A stretch of 64,000 bases of DNA from Thiothrix lacustris DSM 21227 (GCF_000621325.1 NZ_JHYQ01000015.1:1-64000); one strand, 5' to 3'; shown: positions 1-9,670, counted from the first letter of the stretch. Made by a program: numbers and translations. Notes: generated by a model from the letters alone, not told the origin.

Positions 1-265
1 ATGACAGTACCCTGCGGCGATACTTAGTACACCATACAACGTGGTACTTACAGTCGAAAGCGATGTTACCATTTGTTTCCATGTGCAATATTATACAGGC
101 TTAAGCTATCTAGTGCGGCACGTATTTTGTTTTTAGCATAAGACGCTTATATCCCCATGCCTAAAGGCAGGGGCATTACGCGAATTTTGGTAATGAGGTA
201 ACGTTGCCATGATGGTGAAGGGCGTATTGTGGCATACGCAACGCTGACAATAAACAGGAGTGACG
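1..265. other. Intergenic region at the window edge; no gene seen
   Basis: No convincing coding sequence or RNA gene lies here. The one structured element is a short hairpin at 153-173: CCCC and GGGG flank TGCCT/AGGCA around a two-base loop, with one bulged A. Its shape recalls the subterminal hairpins of IS200/IS605-type elements, but no transposase or TnpB-like frame is present in the window, so at most this would be a remnant. Confidence 0.4.
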
Positions 266-643
266 ATGAATAACTGCCCTTGTGGTTTGGAAAAAACCTA
301 TAACCAGTGCTGCCGTCAGTACCATGACGGTAAGGCAGCGCCCACGGCGGAAGCATTGATGCGTTCGCGTTACAGTGCTTACGTGCTGCGTAATGGTGTG
401 TACTTGCATCGCAGTTGGCACAGCAGCACGCGCCCCAATAAAAAGGGCTTGATGACTGTGCCGCCGCTGGAATGGTTGGGGCTGGAAATCGTGCGTGCGG
501 AGCAGGGCGGGGAACAAGATACGGCAGGTATCGTCGAATTCATCGCCCGTTACCGGGAAGGAGAACAAACCGGCGAGTTGCATGAAACCAGCCGGTTTGT
601 GAAGGAAGGTGGGAAGTGGTTTTATGTGGATGGGGAGTATTAA
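266..643 (+). CDS. ychJ: YchJ-family SEC-C motif protein
   Basis: This encodes a 125-residue protein of the YchJ/UPF0225 family. The N-terminus carries the SEC-C zinc-binding signature (CPCG near the start, then QCC about ten residues later), followed by the family segment [11 protein letters not shown] and an NTF2-like C-terminal half. The function is unknown; SEC-C motifs bind zinc and occur on SecA and on many small adaptor-like proteins. I chose the ATG at 266 because an AGGAG Shine-Dalgarno lies five bases upstream; an in-frame GTG at 260 would place the ribosome site inside the gene. It converges on glnS and the two stop codons overlap. Confidence 0.85.
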   Translation: MNNCPCGLEKTYNQCCRQYHDGKAAPTAEALMRSRYSAYVLRNGVYLHRSWHSSTRPNKKGLMTVPPLEWLGLEIVRAEQGGEQDTAGIVEFIARYREGEQTGELHETSRFVKEGGKWFYVDGEY

Positions 644-2313
644 GCCCCAGCCTTCTCCCAAGTATCCTTCAACCCAATCACCCGGTTAAACACCGGCTTC
701 TCGGCGGTGGAGTACTTGGAATCCAACACAAAATACCCTTCACGCTCAAACTGATAACGGTCTTCCAACGTCGCTTGCGCTAACCCAATCTCGCCCTTGC
801 AGCCGCTGAGGATTGCCAGACTGCCGGGGTTGATGGAATCGAGGAAGTTCTTGCCGCCCGCATCCGGTGCTGGGTCGTTGAACAGGCGGTCATACAAGCG
901 TACTTCGCAGTCCACATTGTCACGCGCTGATACCCAATGGATCACGCCTTTCGGTTTCACGCCATCTTCCGGGTTGTTACCGACCGTGCCTTCGATCACG
1001 CGGGCGCGAATTTCGATGATCTTGCCGTCAGTGTCCTTAATGGCTTCGTCGGCTTCGATCACGTAGCTGTTCCGCAGGCGTACCCGTTTGCCCAAGACCA
1101 GTCGCTTGAATTGCTTGTTGGCTTCTTCGAGGAAGTCGTCCTGATCAATGAAAACTTCGCGGCAGAACGGCATTTCACGCGTGCCCATCTCTTCATGCTG
1201 CGGGTGTACCGGCGCGGTCATGGTTTCCACTTGGTCTTCCGGGTAATTGGTCAGGGTGACTTTGAGCGGACGCAATACGCACATGGCACGCGGCGAAATC
1301 TCATTCAGGTCTTCGCGGATGGCGAATTCCAGCATTCCCACATCGACCACGCCTTCGACCTTGGTCACGCCTGCCATTTCGCAGAAGTCGTTGATGGCTT
1401 TGGGGGTGTAACCCCGGCGGCGCATCCCCGACACGGTGGGCATACGTGGGTCATTCCAGCCGTCGACGTGCTTTTCATCCACTAACTGCTTGAGCTTACG
1501 CTTGCTGGTGATGGTGTAATTAACGTTGAGGCGCGAAAATTCGTACTGGTGCGGTTGCGCCGGGACAGGCAGGTTATTGATAAACCAGTCGTACAGCGGG
1601 CGATGTACTTCAAATTCCAGCGTACACACCGAGTGTGTAATACCTTCCAGCGCGTCGCCTTGCCCGTGTGCGTAGTCGTAGGACGGGTAAATGCACCATT
1701 TGTCGCCGGTCTGGTGGTGGGTAGCGCGTTTGATGCGGTAAATCACCGGGTCACGCAAGTTGATATTGGGCGATGCCATGTCGATTTTGACACGCAAGGT
1801 ACGGCTGCCATCGGCAAATTCCCCGGCACGCATCCGCGCAAACAGATCAAGGTTTTCCTCAATGGAACGGGTGCGGAACGGGCTATCTTTGCCCGCTTCG
1901 GTCAGGTTGCCCCGGTATGTGCGCATCTCTTCAGCGTTCAGGTCACACACAAACGCCTTGCCCGCTTCGATCAGGTGCACCGCCCACTCATACAACTGCT
2001 CGAAATAATCGGAGGCGTAATGCACCTCGCCATCCCATTGGTAGCCCAGCCATTGCACGTCAGCCTTGATGGACTCGACGTATTCCTCGTCTTCCTTTTC
2101 CGGGTTGGTGTCATCCATCCGCAGGTTGCACTTGCCGCCGAATTTCTGTGCCAGACCGAAGTTCAGCCAGATGGATTTAGCATGGCCAATGTGCAAATAG
2201 CCATTCGGCTCGGGGGGGAACCGCGTCCGAATGGCGGGGGTTTTGCCGCTATCGAGGTCTTCTTTGACGATACGCTCGATAAAATTAAGGGGTTTGCTGG
2301 TTTCTTCGCTCAT
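640..2313 (-). CDS. glnS: Glutamine--tRNA ligase
   Basis: Class I aminoacyl-tRNA synthetase that charges tRNA-Gln with glutamine in the cytoplasm. At 557 residues it is close to the E. coli enzyme (554). The HIGH signature is seen in [13 protein letters not shown] near residue 40, and the KMSKS-loop equivalent is [11 protein letters not shown]. The C-terminal half has the two beta-barrel anticodon-binding domains of GlnRS, without an extra yqeY-like domain. I chose the ATG at 2313 (MSEETSKP); a TTG six codons upstream would add residues not typical of the family. No strong Shine-Dalgarno is visible for either start. It appears to be monocistronic. Confidence 0.97.
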   Translation of the reverse strand: MSEETSKPLNFIERIVKEDLDSGKTPAIRTRFPPEPNGYLHIGHAKSIWLNFGLAQKFGGKCNLRMDDTNPEKEDEEYVESIKADVQWLGYQWDGEVHYASDYFEQLYEWAVHLIEAGKAFVCDLNAEEMRTYRGNLTEAGKDSPFRTRSIEENLDLFARMRAGEFADGSRTLRVKIDMASPNINLRDPVIYRIKRATHHQTGDKWCIYPSYDYAHGQGDALEGITHSVCTLEFEVHRPLYDWFINNLPVPAQPHQYEFSRLNVNYTITSKRKLKQLVDEKHVDGWNDPRMPTVSGMRRRGYTPKAINDFCEMAGVTKVEGVVDVGMLEFAIREDLNEISPRAMCVLRPLKVTLTNYPEDQVETMTAPVHPQHEEMGTREMPFCREVFIDQDDFLEEANKQFKRLVLGKRVRLRNSYVIEADEAIKDTDGKIIEIRARVIEGTVGNNPEDGVKPKGVIHWVSARDNVDCEVRLYDRLFNDPAPDAGGKNFLDSINPGSLAILSGCKGEIGLAQATLEDRYQFEREGYFVLDSKYSTAEKPVFNRVIGLKDTWEKAGA

Positions 2314-2406
2314 GGGGGTAATTCTTGTCAATTATTGCAATGCAGGAATTAGACTATTAAGCACCGCTGATGTCCAGTGCGGTGCTTACCCATTTGCGTG
2401 ATGTGA

Positions 2407-4860
2407 TTAGTTAAGTGGCGTATACAAACGTTGCTGGAGTTCCACAAACAGTCTTTTTACATCCGCCGCTTTGCCTAATTCTGTTGGCATGTCACGGATA
2501 CCTTGATACTTCAGGTCGATGAAGGTTTTGAGCTTGGGCGTGGCTAGTTCCGTGACACCGCTATCCACATAATGCTGCAAGATGAACTCGATGAATTCAC
2601 GCTGTTTGTAGTTGTAGCCTTGGTAAATCCGGGATTTGTGGGCGGCAACGCGCTCCTCACGGGTTTTGGTGGGGAATGCAAACGCGATGTGTGCTAATAC
2701 GTCAAACAAATCACTGCCCTCGGCATTCACCGCGCGGCTGATGACTTCTAATTGTGCCGTTGCGTAACCTTTTGCCTGTAAGCCATCCAGCAAGCCTTGG
2801 CGGGTTTCCGGCTGGCTCCACAAGGTGCGCAATTCCTCTTCATCTTTGAAAAATTCCGGCAGTGCGGTGTAAAACTGTTGCAGGTAATCCTGCACGCTCA
2901 TGGGCTTGCCGTCTTCGCCCAAGAACTCGGTGGAAATCAGGTTTTGGATGTTGTCGGCTTTGCCTGCGGCTAGTTTTATTTTGGCGCGTTTGGGTGGTTG
3001 CAGGCAATTGCACGGTGTTTCGCCGCACACTTCACATAGCTGCGCTTCGCACACACACGGCGATTGCTCGCACTGTTTGCACGGTTTCGGTGGGCACACA
3101 CACGGGCGTTGTTGGCAATTGGAGCAAGGTTCTGCCTCGCAGATACACACCCGTTCATTGCAGACCTTACACACCTCCGGCTCACCGTCCCACTCTGGGT
3201 CTTTAAAGTGTTCGTAGGCTTTCACGAAGTCGTAGAGGGTGAAGTAGTCTTTGAAATCGAATAGGCGCGTGCCACGCCCGACAATCTGTTTGAATTCGAT
3301 CATGCTGGTGACGGGACGCATCAAGATGATATTGCGCACATTCCGCGCATCCACGCCCGTAGAGAGTTTGCGGGAAGTGGTCAAAATCGTGGGGATGCTC
3401 TTTTCATTATCCTGAAACGCACTCAGCAAGCGTTCGCCTTCTTTGCCATCATCCGCCGCGACGCGCACGCAGTAATTCGGTTGGGTGCTGCGCTTCATCT
3501 GGTTGATGAGGTTGCGCACCGCTAAGGCATGTTGTTGGGTGGCGCAAAACACCAAGGTTTTTTCGCTTTGGTCGATCAGGTTCATGAAGGTTTTGACCCG
3601 GTGGCGTTCGCGGTCTTCGACTTCAACCAGTTGATTCATTTCGGCTTCGGTGTAGGTTCTGCCCTCTTCCACTTCACCTTCCAGCACTTCGTCGTCGGTT
3701 GCATGGGTGTATTCGTCGAGGGTGCTGACAATGCGCTTGATCCGAAACGGGGTCAGGAAGCCGTCATTAATGCCTTCCTTGAGCGAGTAGGTGTACACCG
3801 CTTCACCAAAGTATTTATAGGTATCAACATTGCCGTCGTGCTTGGGGGTGGCAGTCAGGCCGATTTGTACCGCTGCGTTGAAATAATCCATGATCCCGCG
3901 CCAACTGCCTTCGTCGTTCGCGCCGCCACGGTGGCATTCGTCGATGATGATCAGGTCGAAAAAGTCGGGTGGGTAATCACCAAAGCTGGGGGTCGGGTTG
4001 CCGTCTGCATCCTTGGTGTCGGTCATGAAGGTTTGGAAAATGGTGAAAAACAGGTTGCCGTTTTTGGGTACGGCTTTCTTTTTGCGGATGACATTCGGCG
4101 CAATCCGCACCATCGCATCTTCGGGGAAGGCTGAAAAGGCGTTGTAGGCTTGATTGGCGAGGATATTGCGATCCGCCAGAAACAGGATGCGCGGCTGGCG
4201 GTCAACGCTGGCATCACCGCGCCATGCTTTGACGTTCCAGCGGCTGTGGAACAATTTCCACGCAATCTGGAAGGCTATCGCGGTTTTGCCTGTGCCGGTT
4301 GCTAGGGTTAGCAGAATGCGGTCTTTGCCGCTAATGATGGCTTCTAATGTGGCTTCAATAGCGTTGTGTTGGTAGTAACGCGGTTGCCACGAGCCGCTTT
4401 TGTCTTCAAACGGGATCGTGCTGAAACGGTCGCGCCAATCGTTCGGCTGGGCAAAAGTGGCGTGCCATAGCTCTTCTGGGGTTGGGTAGCGGTCGACGTA
4501 GGTTTCTTGCGCGGTGAGCATGTCGATGCGGTAAATCTGTTTACCGTTAGTGGCGTAGGCAAAGCGAATTTTCAACAGTGCGGCGTAATCTTTGGCTTGT
4601 TGCACGCCTTCGGTGGGGTGAAGGCGTACTCGTTTGGCTTCGATGACGGCTAGTTTGTGAGTTTTGTACATCAGCACGAAATCGGGTTTTCGGACAGTGG
4701 CGCGTTGTCCGCCACCGAGTAATTTACCGATGGTGATGTATTGTTCGCGGTCAATGATCGAGCGGTGGGTACGTCGTTCGCCCCATTGCGATTCCCGCAG
4801 GTGTTCCTCGATGAGTTCGGCGCGGGTATTGGCTTCGTTGAGGTCGAGTTGTGGAGTCAT
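2407..4860 (-). CDS. hsdR: Type I restriction endonuclease R subunit (HsdR)
   Basis: ATP-driven DNA translocase and nuclease subunit of a type I restriction system, 817 residues (EcoEI-like size class). The PD-ExK nuclease core is visible at residues 59-76 (KPDF then EAK). The SF2 helicase motifs are Walker A TLATGTGKT at 185-193, DECH at 307-310, GLTATPK, and motif VI QIVGRGTRL. An unusual insert at 562-621 consists of four 15-residue repeats, each CxxCxxxxCxC, 16 cysteines in all, probably a zinc-binding module between the motor and the C-terminal domain. The gene is separated from hsdM-hsdS by an opposed antitoxin-like gene and a palindromic element, so it probably has its own promoter. 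Confidence 0.95.
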   Translation of the reverse strand: MTPQLDLNEANTRAELIEEHLRESQWGERRTHRSIIDREQYITIGKLLGGGQRATVRKPDFVLMYKTHKLAVIEAKRVRLHPTEGVQQAKDYAALLKIRFAYATNGKQIYRIDMLTAQETYVDRYPTPEELWHATFAQPNDWRDRFSTIPFEDKSGSWQPRYYQHNAIEATLEAIISGKDRILLTLATGTGKTAIAFQIAWKLFHSRWNVKAWRGDASVDRQPRILFLADRNILANQAYNAFSAFPEDAMVRIAPNVIRKKKAVPKNGNLFFTIFQTFMTDTKDADGNPTPSFGDYPPDFFDLIIIDECHRGGANDEGSWRGIMDYFNAAVQIGLTATPKHDGNVDTYKYFGEAVYTYSLKEGINDGFLTPFRIKRIVSTLDEYTHATDDEVLEGEVEEGRTYTEAEMNQLVEVEDRERHRVKTFMNLIDQSEKTLVFCATQQHALAVRNLINQMKRSTQPNYCVRVAADDGKEGERLLSAFQDNEKSIPTILTTSRKLSTGVDARNVRNIILMRPVTSMIEFKQIVGRGTRLFDFKDYFTLYDFVKAYEHFKDPEWDGEPEVCKVCNERVCICEAEPCSNCQQRPCVCPPKPCKQCEQSPCVCEAQLCEVCGETPCNCLQPPKRAKIKLAAGKADNIQNLISTEFLGEDGKPMSVQDYLQQFYTALPEFFKDEEELRTLWSQPETRQGLLDGLQAKGYATAQLEVISRAVNAEGSDLFDVLAHIAFAFPTKTREERVAAHKSRIYQGYNYKQREFIEFILQHYVDSGVTELATPKLKTFIDLKYQGIRDMPTELGKAADVKRLFVELQQRLYTPLN

Positions 4861-5015
4861 TGGTTAGCCCTGTTTTTGCGGCAATATCGCGCAAGATGGC
4901 TTGAATAGTAGCATTATCAGCGGTTTTTATCCTAGTGCGTGGGAATGATTTGTATTGAAAATCCTAACATCCTGTTTCAGACTCAGGATATTAATCCGTA
5001 GTAGGAGAAGCTGCG

Positions 5016-5285
5016 ATGCAATGCGTCAGTATTGAGCAACTCAAAGAACAACTTATAGGCATTCCTAACCTTGAGGGGATGAGATTGGCGGTCGGCGTTG
5101 CGCTGTTTCGGGATAAAGTACTGTCGATTTCAGCAGCGGCAACCGTGACGGGTAAGCCTTTGGGTGAAATGCTGACGTTGGTTTCTCAGATGGGCATTCC
5201 GGTGGTGGATTATTCCGAAGAAGAGGCTGAGGCAGAAGCTTATTTTGCAGAAAACTGGATCAGTGAACGGCAACTTCGGCGATGA
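5016..5285 (+). CDS. UPF0175 family protein, antitoxin-like
   Basis: A small 89-residue protein matching the UPF0175 pattern: an N-terminal segment on basal activity of a rod-like helix (GVALFRDKVLSISAAATVTG), then a helix-turn-helix-like stretch and the conserved ending GIPVVDYSEEE. The family often forms toxin-antitoxin pairs with PIN-domain proteins, but no PIN gene is adjacent here, so it may be an orphan or a solitary regulator. A Shine-Dalgarno (GGAG) precedes the ATG. Upstream, a dyad ATCCTG/CAGGAT at 4969-4989 could be an autoregulatory operator. The gene lies head-on inside the hsd locus, which suggests insertion. Confidence 0.7.
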   Translation: MQCVSIEQLKEQLIGIPNLEGMRLAVGVALFRDKVLSISAAATVTGKPLGEMLTLVSQMGIPVVDYSEEEAEAEAYFAENWISERQLRR

Positions 5286-5390
5286 AGACCCTCACCCCCC
5301 AGCCCCCTCTCCCAGAGGTAGAGGGGGAGTAAGAGGTTGTTTTTCTTAGCCCCTCTACCTTTGGGAGAGGGGTTGGGGTGAGGGTTCTTT
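5285..5390. repeat. Long palindromic element between convergent genes
   Basis: Two arms of about 40 bases are imperfect inverted copies: the left arm begins AAGACCCTCACCC and the right arm ends GGGTGAGGGTTCTT. Both carry the core CCCTCTCCC/GGGAGAGGG, with about 20 bases between them. It fills the gap between the UPF0175 gene and the end of hsdS and overlaps both gene ends. It could act as a bidirectional terminator, but its length and G/C-run composition look more like a dispersed palindromic (MITE/REP-like) element. Confidence 0.75.
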
Positions 5391-6471
5391 AGGCCGTCAA
5401 CTCACCCGTAAACGCTTTCTGCAATAACGCCTGCTTCAACTCTGCCAACGCCGCCAACTTCCGCCGATAAACATCCTCAAGCTCTTCGATATTACTGGAT
5501 AAGTCTTCAATTCCCTTAACAACGGCATTAATACAATTTTTCGGTGGAAACGGTATGCAAATCCCATTTAAGGCTTTCTGATTTAGTTTTGGTTGCGCCA
5601 TACCACTTACATAAGGCTCTAGTGATATTGAATTAAGATAATATTCTGTGATCTTCTGATTATCAATATCAGAAAACTTAAGGACATGTGCATGATTATT
5701 AACCCATGCCTTGCCAGAGATTGAAAATGCAATAGGATATGTGCGAGCTAAAAGATTCGCTCCATCTTCAGAAACAAGCAAAAGATTATCCTCAAAAATA
5801 TAATCATTCACATAGTCAACAATGCCTGATGCTCCATAATAAGGAGTGTCACCGCTTTTTCTATCGGATTTGGTTATTGGAATGCGCTTGCTATCTAAGT
5901 TATCGCAAGCGTGTTCAATTTTCTTATCTATCCATCCCTCACCCTTGCGCGTAAACACTTCATTCAAATAGCTATCGAACAACTCGCGGGCGTTGGCAAG
6001 ATTCTTTTCAGCGTTGGCAACCGCTTGGCTGGTGTTGGCAAAGGCTTCATCGAGAATGGCGACAATGCGGGTTTGTTCTTCTTTTGACTCTGGAATTGCG
6101 ACTATTTCATCGTGAACATGATTTCTGTTGAGTGTTGGAACGCCTGCGCCAGTGGCATATTTATTTAAATCGAACCTCTTTAGTAAGTAATAAACAAAGC
6201 GTTCATCATTCCCATGAAAATCTTTTACATACAAAACCGTATTAAGTGGCCAGTAGTTTTCCTCAATAAAAAACACATTGCCAATGCTTCCACTTCGTCC
6301 GGTTGCTACACCCGGAGCATTAACCTTGAAATCAACGATGCGATCTATTTCACCGCTTGAGCTAATTAGTGGAAATTCCCCATCAGTTCTTGAATGCTTT
6401 GGTAAATCAAAACCACGCTGTAAGGTACATACTTCACCTAAAGGTTTGTTCACCCATCCAGATTTAAGCAT
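5389..6471 (-). CDS. hsdS: Type I restriction specificity subunit (HsdS)
   Basis: DNA-recognition subunit that directs HsdM methylation and HsdR cleavage to a bipartite target. The 360-residue protein has the expected two-fold design: target recognition domain 1 (about 5-128), a long central coiled coil (about 130-172, EEQTRIVAILDEAF), target recognition domain 2 (about 180-320), and a C-terminal coiled coil ending LKQALLQKAFTGELTA. The second recognition domain is richer in A+T than its neighbours, as is usual for these exchangeable domains. The gene overlaps the upstream nuclease-like gene by eight bases, so translation is probably coupled. The target sequence cannot be read from the protein. 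Confidence 0.93.
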   Translation of the reverse strand: MLKSGWVNKPLGEVCTLQRGFDLPKHSRTDGEFPLISSSGEIDRIVDFKVNAPGVATGRSGSIGNVFFIEENYWPLNTVLYVKDFHGNDERFVYYLLKRFDLNKYATGAGVPTLNRNHVHDEIVAIPESKEEQTRIVAILDEAFANTSQAVANAEKNLANARELFDSYLNEVFTRKGEGWIDKKIEHACDNLDSKRIPITKSDRKSGDTPYYGASGIVDYVNDYIFEDNLLLVSEDGANLLARTYPIAFSISGKAWVNNHAHVLKFSDIDNQKITEYYLNSISLEPYVSGMAQPKLNQKALNGICIPFPPKNCINAVVKGIEDLSSNIEELEDVYRRKLAALAELKQALLQKAFTGELTA

Positions 6472-7123
6472 CGTCGTTGCTCCCGTTTAGCATCATCCGT
6501 TGGCGGGCGTGTTCGATAGAGCGGTGGAGTTTTTCTTCGAGCACTTCTTTTGGGGGTAATAGGGTCAGGTAGTCAGCAACGCGGATATTGCTTTTATCGA
6601 GTTGCAGCAGTTCTACGTGTTCGTGGTTCTTACTCGTGCAAAGGATCAAACCGATGGGTGCGTTTTCACTTTCAAGCTGTTCGTGTTTTTCGAGGTGTTG
6701 GAGGTAAAGTGCCATCTCTTCTGTGTGTGCGGTTTCAAATTCACCCATTTTTAGTGCAACCACCACCAAACAATTCAAGCCGCGATGAAAAAATAATAGG
6801 TCAATGTAGTAATCACGCTCGTCGATAGTAATAGGCTTTTTCCGCCCCATGAACGCGAAATCACCGCCAAACGCCATGAGTGTTTTTTGTAGTTCTGACA
6901 ATAACGCCGACTCAAAATCTGGATCAGAATAACCATCAACCAGCCCTAAAAACGTTAACAAATAGGGATCACCAAGCTCTACATCCGTCACATCGGCTGG
7001 CAAAAAGCCACTTTCACGCATGGTTTGATTTAATTCCACGGTGATGTTCTGTCTAGTTTGATCAATCAGTTGGCAAATGTCTTTAAAGGTAGCCAACGTA
7101 TCAGGAGATAAATTCTCGGTCAT
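6464..7123 (-). CDS. Truncated YhcG/DUF1016-type PD-ExK nuclease relative
   Basis: A 219-residue protein whose residues 48-190 match the C-terminal PD-ExK domain of YhcG-like proteins (LGDPYLLTFLGL, then YYIDLLFFHRGL). Full members are about 340-380 residues and start with a DUF1016_N helical domain; here only a short N-terminal piece remains, fused directly to the nuclease-like part. The acidic residue of the first motif is kept (D108), but the usual ELK triad is ALK at 123-125 (GCA codon instead of GAA/GAG), so nuclease activity is doubtful. It lies between hsdM and hsdS with overlaps on both sides, so it is expressed with the methylase and may act as an accessory or regulator. Confidence 0.8.
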   Translation of the reverse strand: MTENLSPDTLATFKDICQLIDQTRQNITVELNQTMRESGFLPADVTDVELGDPYLLTFLGLVDGYSDPDFESALLSELQKTLMAFGGDFAFMGRKKPITIDERDYYIDLLFFHRGLNCLVVVALKMGEFETAHTEEMALYLQHLEKHEQLESENAPIGLILCTSKNHEHVELLQLDKSNIRVADYLTLLPPKEVLEEKLHRSIEHARQRMMLNGSNDDA

Positions 7124-8586
7124 AGTAACCCCCGAATCACATCCAAAATCGCCTTACTCTCCGCATCCAACCCCGCAATCTCGTCAAGAATAGCCTGCGG
7201 ATCACGCAACGCCGCCGCTTCCTGCTTATTGGGATTCTTCACGGAAAGGTCGAAGTTGTCTTTGTCGACATCGGCAATCTTCACCGACCACGATTTTTCC
7301 GAGTCAGCAAACGTGCTTTGCAGTGCGATAAATTCTTTCAGGTCGTTGTCGTTGAGCGGGTTGGTTTTGCCCATATTACGACCGGGATCAAGCTGGTAAT
7401 ACCAAACCTTCTGCGTCGGTTCGCCCTTCGTAAAAAACAGCACCACCGTTTTCACACCCGCGCCAATGAACGTCCCGCTAGGGCAATCCAGCACGGTATG
7501 CAGGTTGCAATTTTCCAGCAATTCCTGCCGCAACGCTTTGGAAGCGTTATCCGAATTCGACAGGAAGGTGTTCTTAATCACCACCGCCGCCCGCCCTTTG
7601 GCTTTGAGGTATTTGATGAAATGTTGCAGGAACAAAAACGCGGTTTCGCCGGTTTTGATCGGGAAGTTCTGCTGGATTTCCGGGCGTTCCTTACCCCCAA
7701 ATGGCGGATTGGCAAGGATCACCTCATAGCGGTCTTTTTCCTGCACATCGGCGAGATTTTCCGCCAGCGTATTGGTGTGGATAATGTTCGGTGCATCCAC
7801 CCCGTGCAAAATCAGGTTCATAATCGCAATCACATACGCGAGGCTCTTCTTTTCCTTGCCGTACAGTGTTTTGGTTTCCAATTGCTGCAATTGGGCGGTG
7901 GTCAGCTTGGCGCTGTTGCCATCCGCGTCATAACGCAAATAGTTGAACGCCTCGCACAAAAAACCCGCCGACCCACACGCGCCGTCATACACACGCTCGC
8001 TAATGCACGGCTTCACCACCTGAATCATCGCCCGAATCAGCGGACGCGGGGTGTAATATTCGCCGCCATTGCGCCCCGCATTGCCCATGTTTTTGATTTT
8101 GGATTCATACAACGCGGAAAGTTCGTGCTTTTCAGCCTGCGAACCAAAGGTGAGTTGATCCACCAACTCCAGCGCATCCCGCAAGGAATAGCCGCTGGCA
8201 AACTTGTTCTTGATCTCGCTGAAAATCTCGCCGATCTTGTACTCAATCGTCTCCGGTGACGACGCGGATTCTTTAAAACCCTGCAAATACGGAAACAGCT
8301 TGTTATCCACGAAGCGGATTAAATCCGTCCCTGTCTTGGCATTATCGCGGTCAGGTTTGCCGTCTTTTTTCGGTGCTGCCCAGACTGACCAGCGGAACTC
8401 GTGATCAATGATGTATTCGTAGGTGTCATCGACCAGAATGGCTTCCTGCTCGTATTCCTGTTCCAAATCATCGAGGTATTTTAAAAACAGAATCCACGAC
8501 GATTGTTCGGTGTAATCCAGTTCAGAGGAGCAACCCGCCTCTTTCCACAATACGTCGTCGAGATTTTTAAAGGTTTGTTCAAACAT
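7120..8586 (-). CDS. hsdM: Type I restriction DNA methyltransferase (HsdM)
   Basis: N6-adenine methyltransferase subunit of the type I system, 488 residues. The N-terminal helical HsdM domain is followed by the SAM-binding motif I (DGACGSAGFL, residues 201-210) and the catalytic NPPF motif at 293-296, the hallmark of N6-adenine amino-methyltransferases. It is the first gene of a leftward hsdM - nuclease-like - hsdS operon, with a four-base ATGA overlap to the next gene. Together with HsdS it forms the modification enzyme; HsdR is encoded about 2.3 kb further on. All catalytic motifs are intact. Confidence 0.96.
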   Translation of the reverse strand: MFEQTFKNLDDVLWKEAGCSSELDYTEQSSWILFLKYLDDLEQEYEQEAILVDDTYEYIIDHEFRWSVWAAPKKDGKPDRDNAKTGTDLIRFVDNKLFPYLQGFKESASSPETIEYKIGEIFSEIKNKFASGYSLRDALELVDQLTFGSQAEKHELSALYESKIKNMGNAGRNGGEYYTPRPLIRAMIQVVKPCISERVYDGACGSAGFLCEAFNYLRYDADGNSAKLTTAQLQQLETKTLYGKEKKSLAYVIAIMNLILHGVDAPNIIHTNTLAENLADVQEKDRYEVILANPPFGGKERPEIQQNFPIKTGETAFLFLQHFIKYLKAKGRAAVVIKNTFLSNSDNASKALRQELLENCNLHTVLDCPSGTFIGAGVKTVVLFFTKGEPTQKVWYYQLDPGRNMGKTNPLNDNDLKEFIALQSTFADSEKSWSVKIADVDKDNFDLSVKNPNKQEAAALRDPQAILDEIAGLDAESKAILDVIRGLL

Positions 8587-8694
8587 GCGCGGGGCTTTGT
8601 CAGCAGTAGGGGCGGCTATTTTCGCAGTAACGTCGCGGAATAGCCACCTACTCGGCTAGATAAGGAGTGTCACTTATGGTGTCTACGTTGTGGC

Positions 8695-9669
8695 TCAATG
8701 CCCCGGCTTGCAGATGTCGTGGCGCAGCACCGCCCGTAAGGTCAGCGTCACCAGCAGGATAACCAACCCCGTTAGCAATACCAGCAAACCACTGGCAATC
8801 CACAGATACGTCACTGCTTGCGATTGCTCATACATCACAAAGCTCGCAATGGTGATGGCTGCCAAAGGGAACGAATACGCCCACCACGGCAGGCCAAACG
8901 TCAATTTGGCAAAGCGCCCGAACTGGCTGAACAACAGCATCGTCAGGAATAACCCAAAGAAATACAGCACCCGCGCAAACGCATCCAGCTCATTTTCCAG
9001 CCGCATATAAGCGATAAAGCCGACGGCAGGGGGCGCAATCAAAATAAACAGGCTCGGCAGCAAAAACGTATCAATCGCCTGATGGAAGATCATGCGGTTA
9101 AACACCAGCGTCATCAGAATCAGCCAAAAGAACATGCCAATGCTGAAGAAAAACCACGATACATCGACATAACCCAAGGTCACGCCAGTGATCGGCACGA
9201 CCACATTACCAACCGCCGGGATGAACCACGCCGGGTTAATGTGTTGAATCTGGAAATGGGCATGGTGCATCCATTTATTCACCACATACAGCGTAAAAAC
9301 CAGATGCAACAGCGCCCCGGCTGCCCACACCGGCAAGACAAAACTGACGTTCAACCCCTGCAAGGCGGTCGCAAGCAGCAGCAAACTGATTGAAATCGTC
9401 GGGAAAAAGCTGAGTTTGACTGGGTGTGACAATTCCTGAGTAACGCTTTGCGGGTGACGCACAACCTTGCCAAGGTAAAGCAACAACAACAGACCAAAGA
9501 CGCTGGCAGTGAATGTCACCAGCCACACATTAATGCCTAAATCCACGTTGAACACATGCTGGGCTTTTTCCCACGCAATGGTTAAACCAGACAAGCCCAT
9601 GATGACTGAAAAGAACGAGACGGGGAAAAAAGCCAGACGGCTTTGCGGTTGTGCCAGTGTGTTTTCCAT
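8695..9669 (-). CDS. SLAC1/TehA-family anion channel-like membrane protein
   Basis: A 324-residue polytopic inner-membrane protein with about ten predicted segments and the overall pattern of the voltage-dependent anion channel/TDT family (SLAC1, TehA, SSU1-like). Members move anions such as chloride, tellurite-related species, malate or sulfite; a sulfite exporter role would fit a sulfur oxidiser but is inference. I chose the ATG at 9669: the upstream gene stops at 9671-9673, leaving one base between stop and start, so translation is coupled. A TTG four codons earlier is the alternative. The gene ends an operon with the small unknown protein next to it. Confidence 0.75.
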   Translation of the reverse strand: MENTLAQPQSRLAFFPVSFFSVIMGLSGLTIAWEKAQHVFNVDLGINVWLVTFTASVFGLLLLLYLGKVVRHPQSVTQELSHPVKLSFFPTISISLLLLATALQGLNVSFVLPVWAAGALLHLVFTLYVVNKWMHHAHFQIQHINPAWFIPAVGNVVVPITGVTLGYVDVSWFFFSIGMFFWLILMTLVFNRMIFHQAIDTFLLPSLFILIAPPAVGFIAYMRLENELDAFARVLYFFGLFLTMLLFSQFGRFAKLTFGLPWWAYSFPLAAITIASFVMYEQSQAVTYLWIASGLLVLLTGLVILLVTLTLRAVLRHDICKPGH

Positions 9670-9670
9670 C

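Noticed and set aside
1549-2352. 267-codon plus-strand frame across glnS
   Set aside because: Antisense to a certain gene and without a start context.
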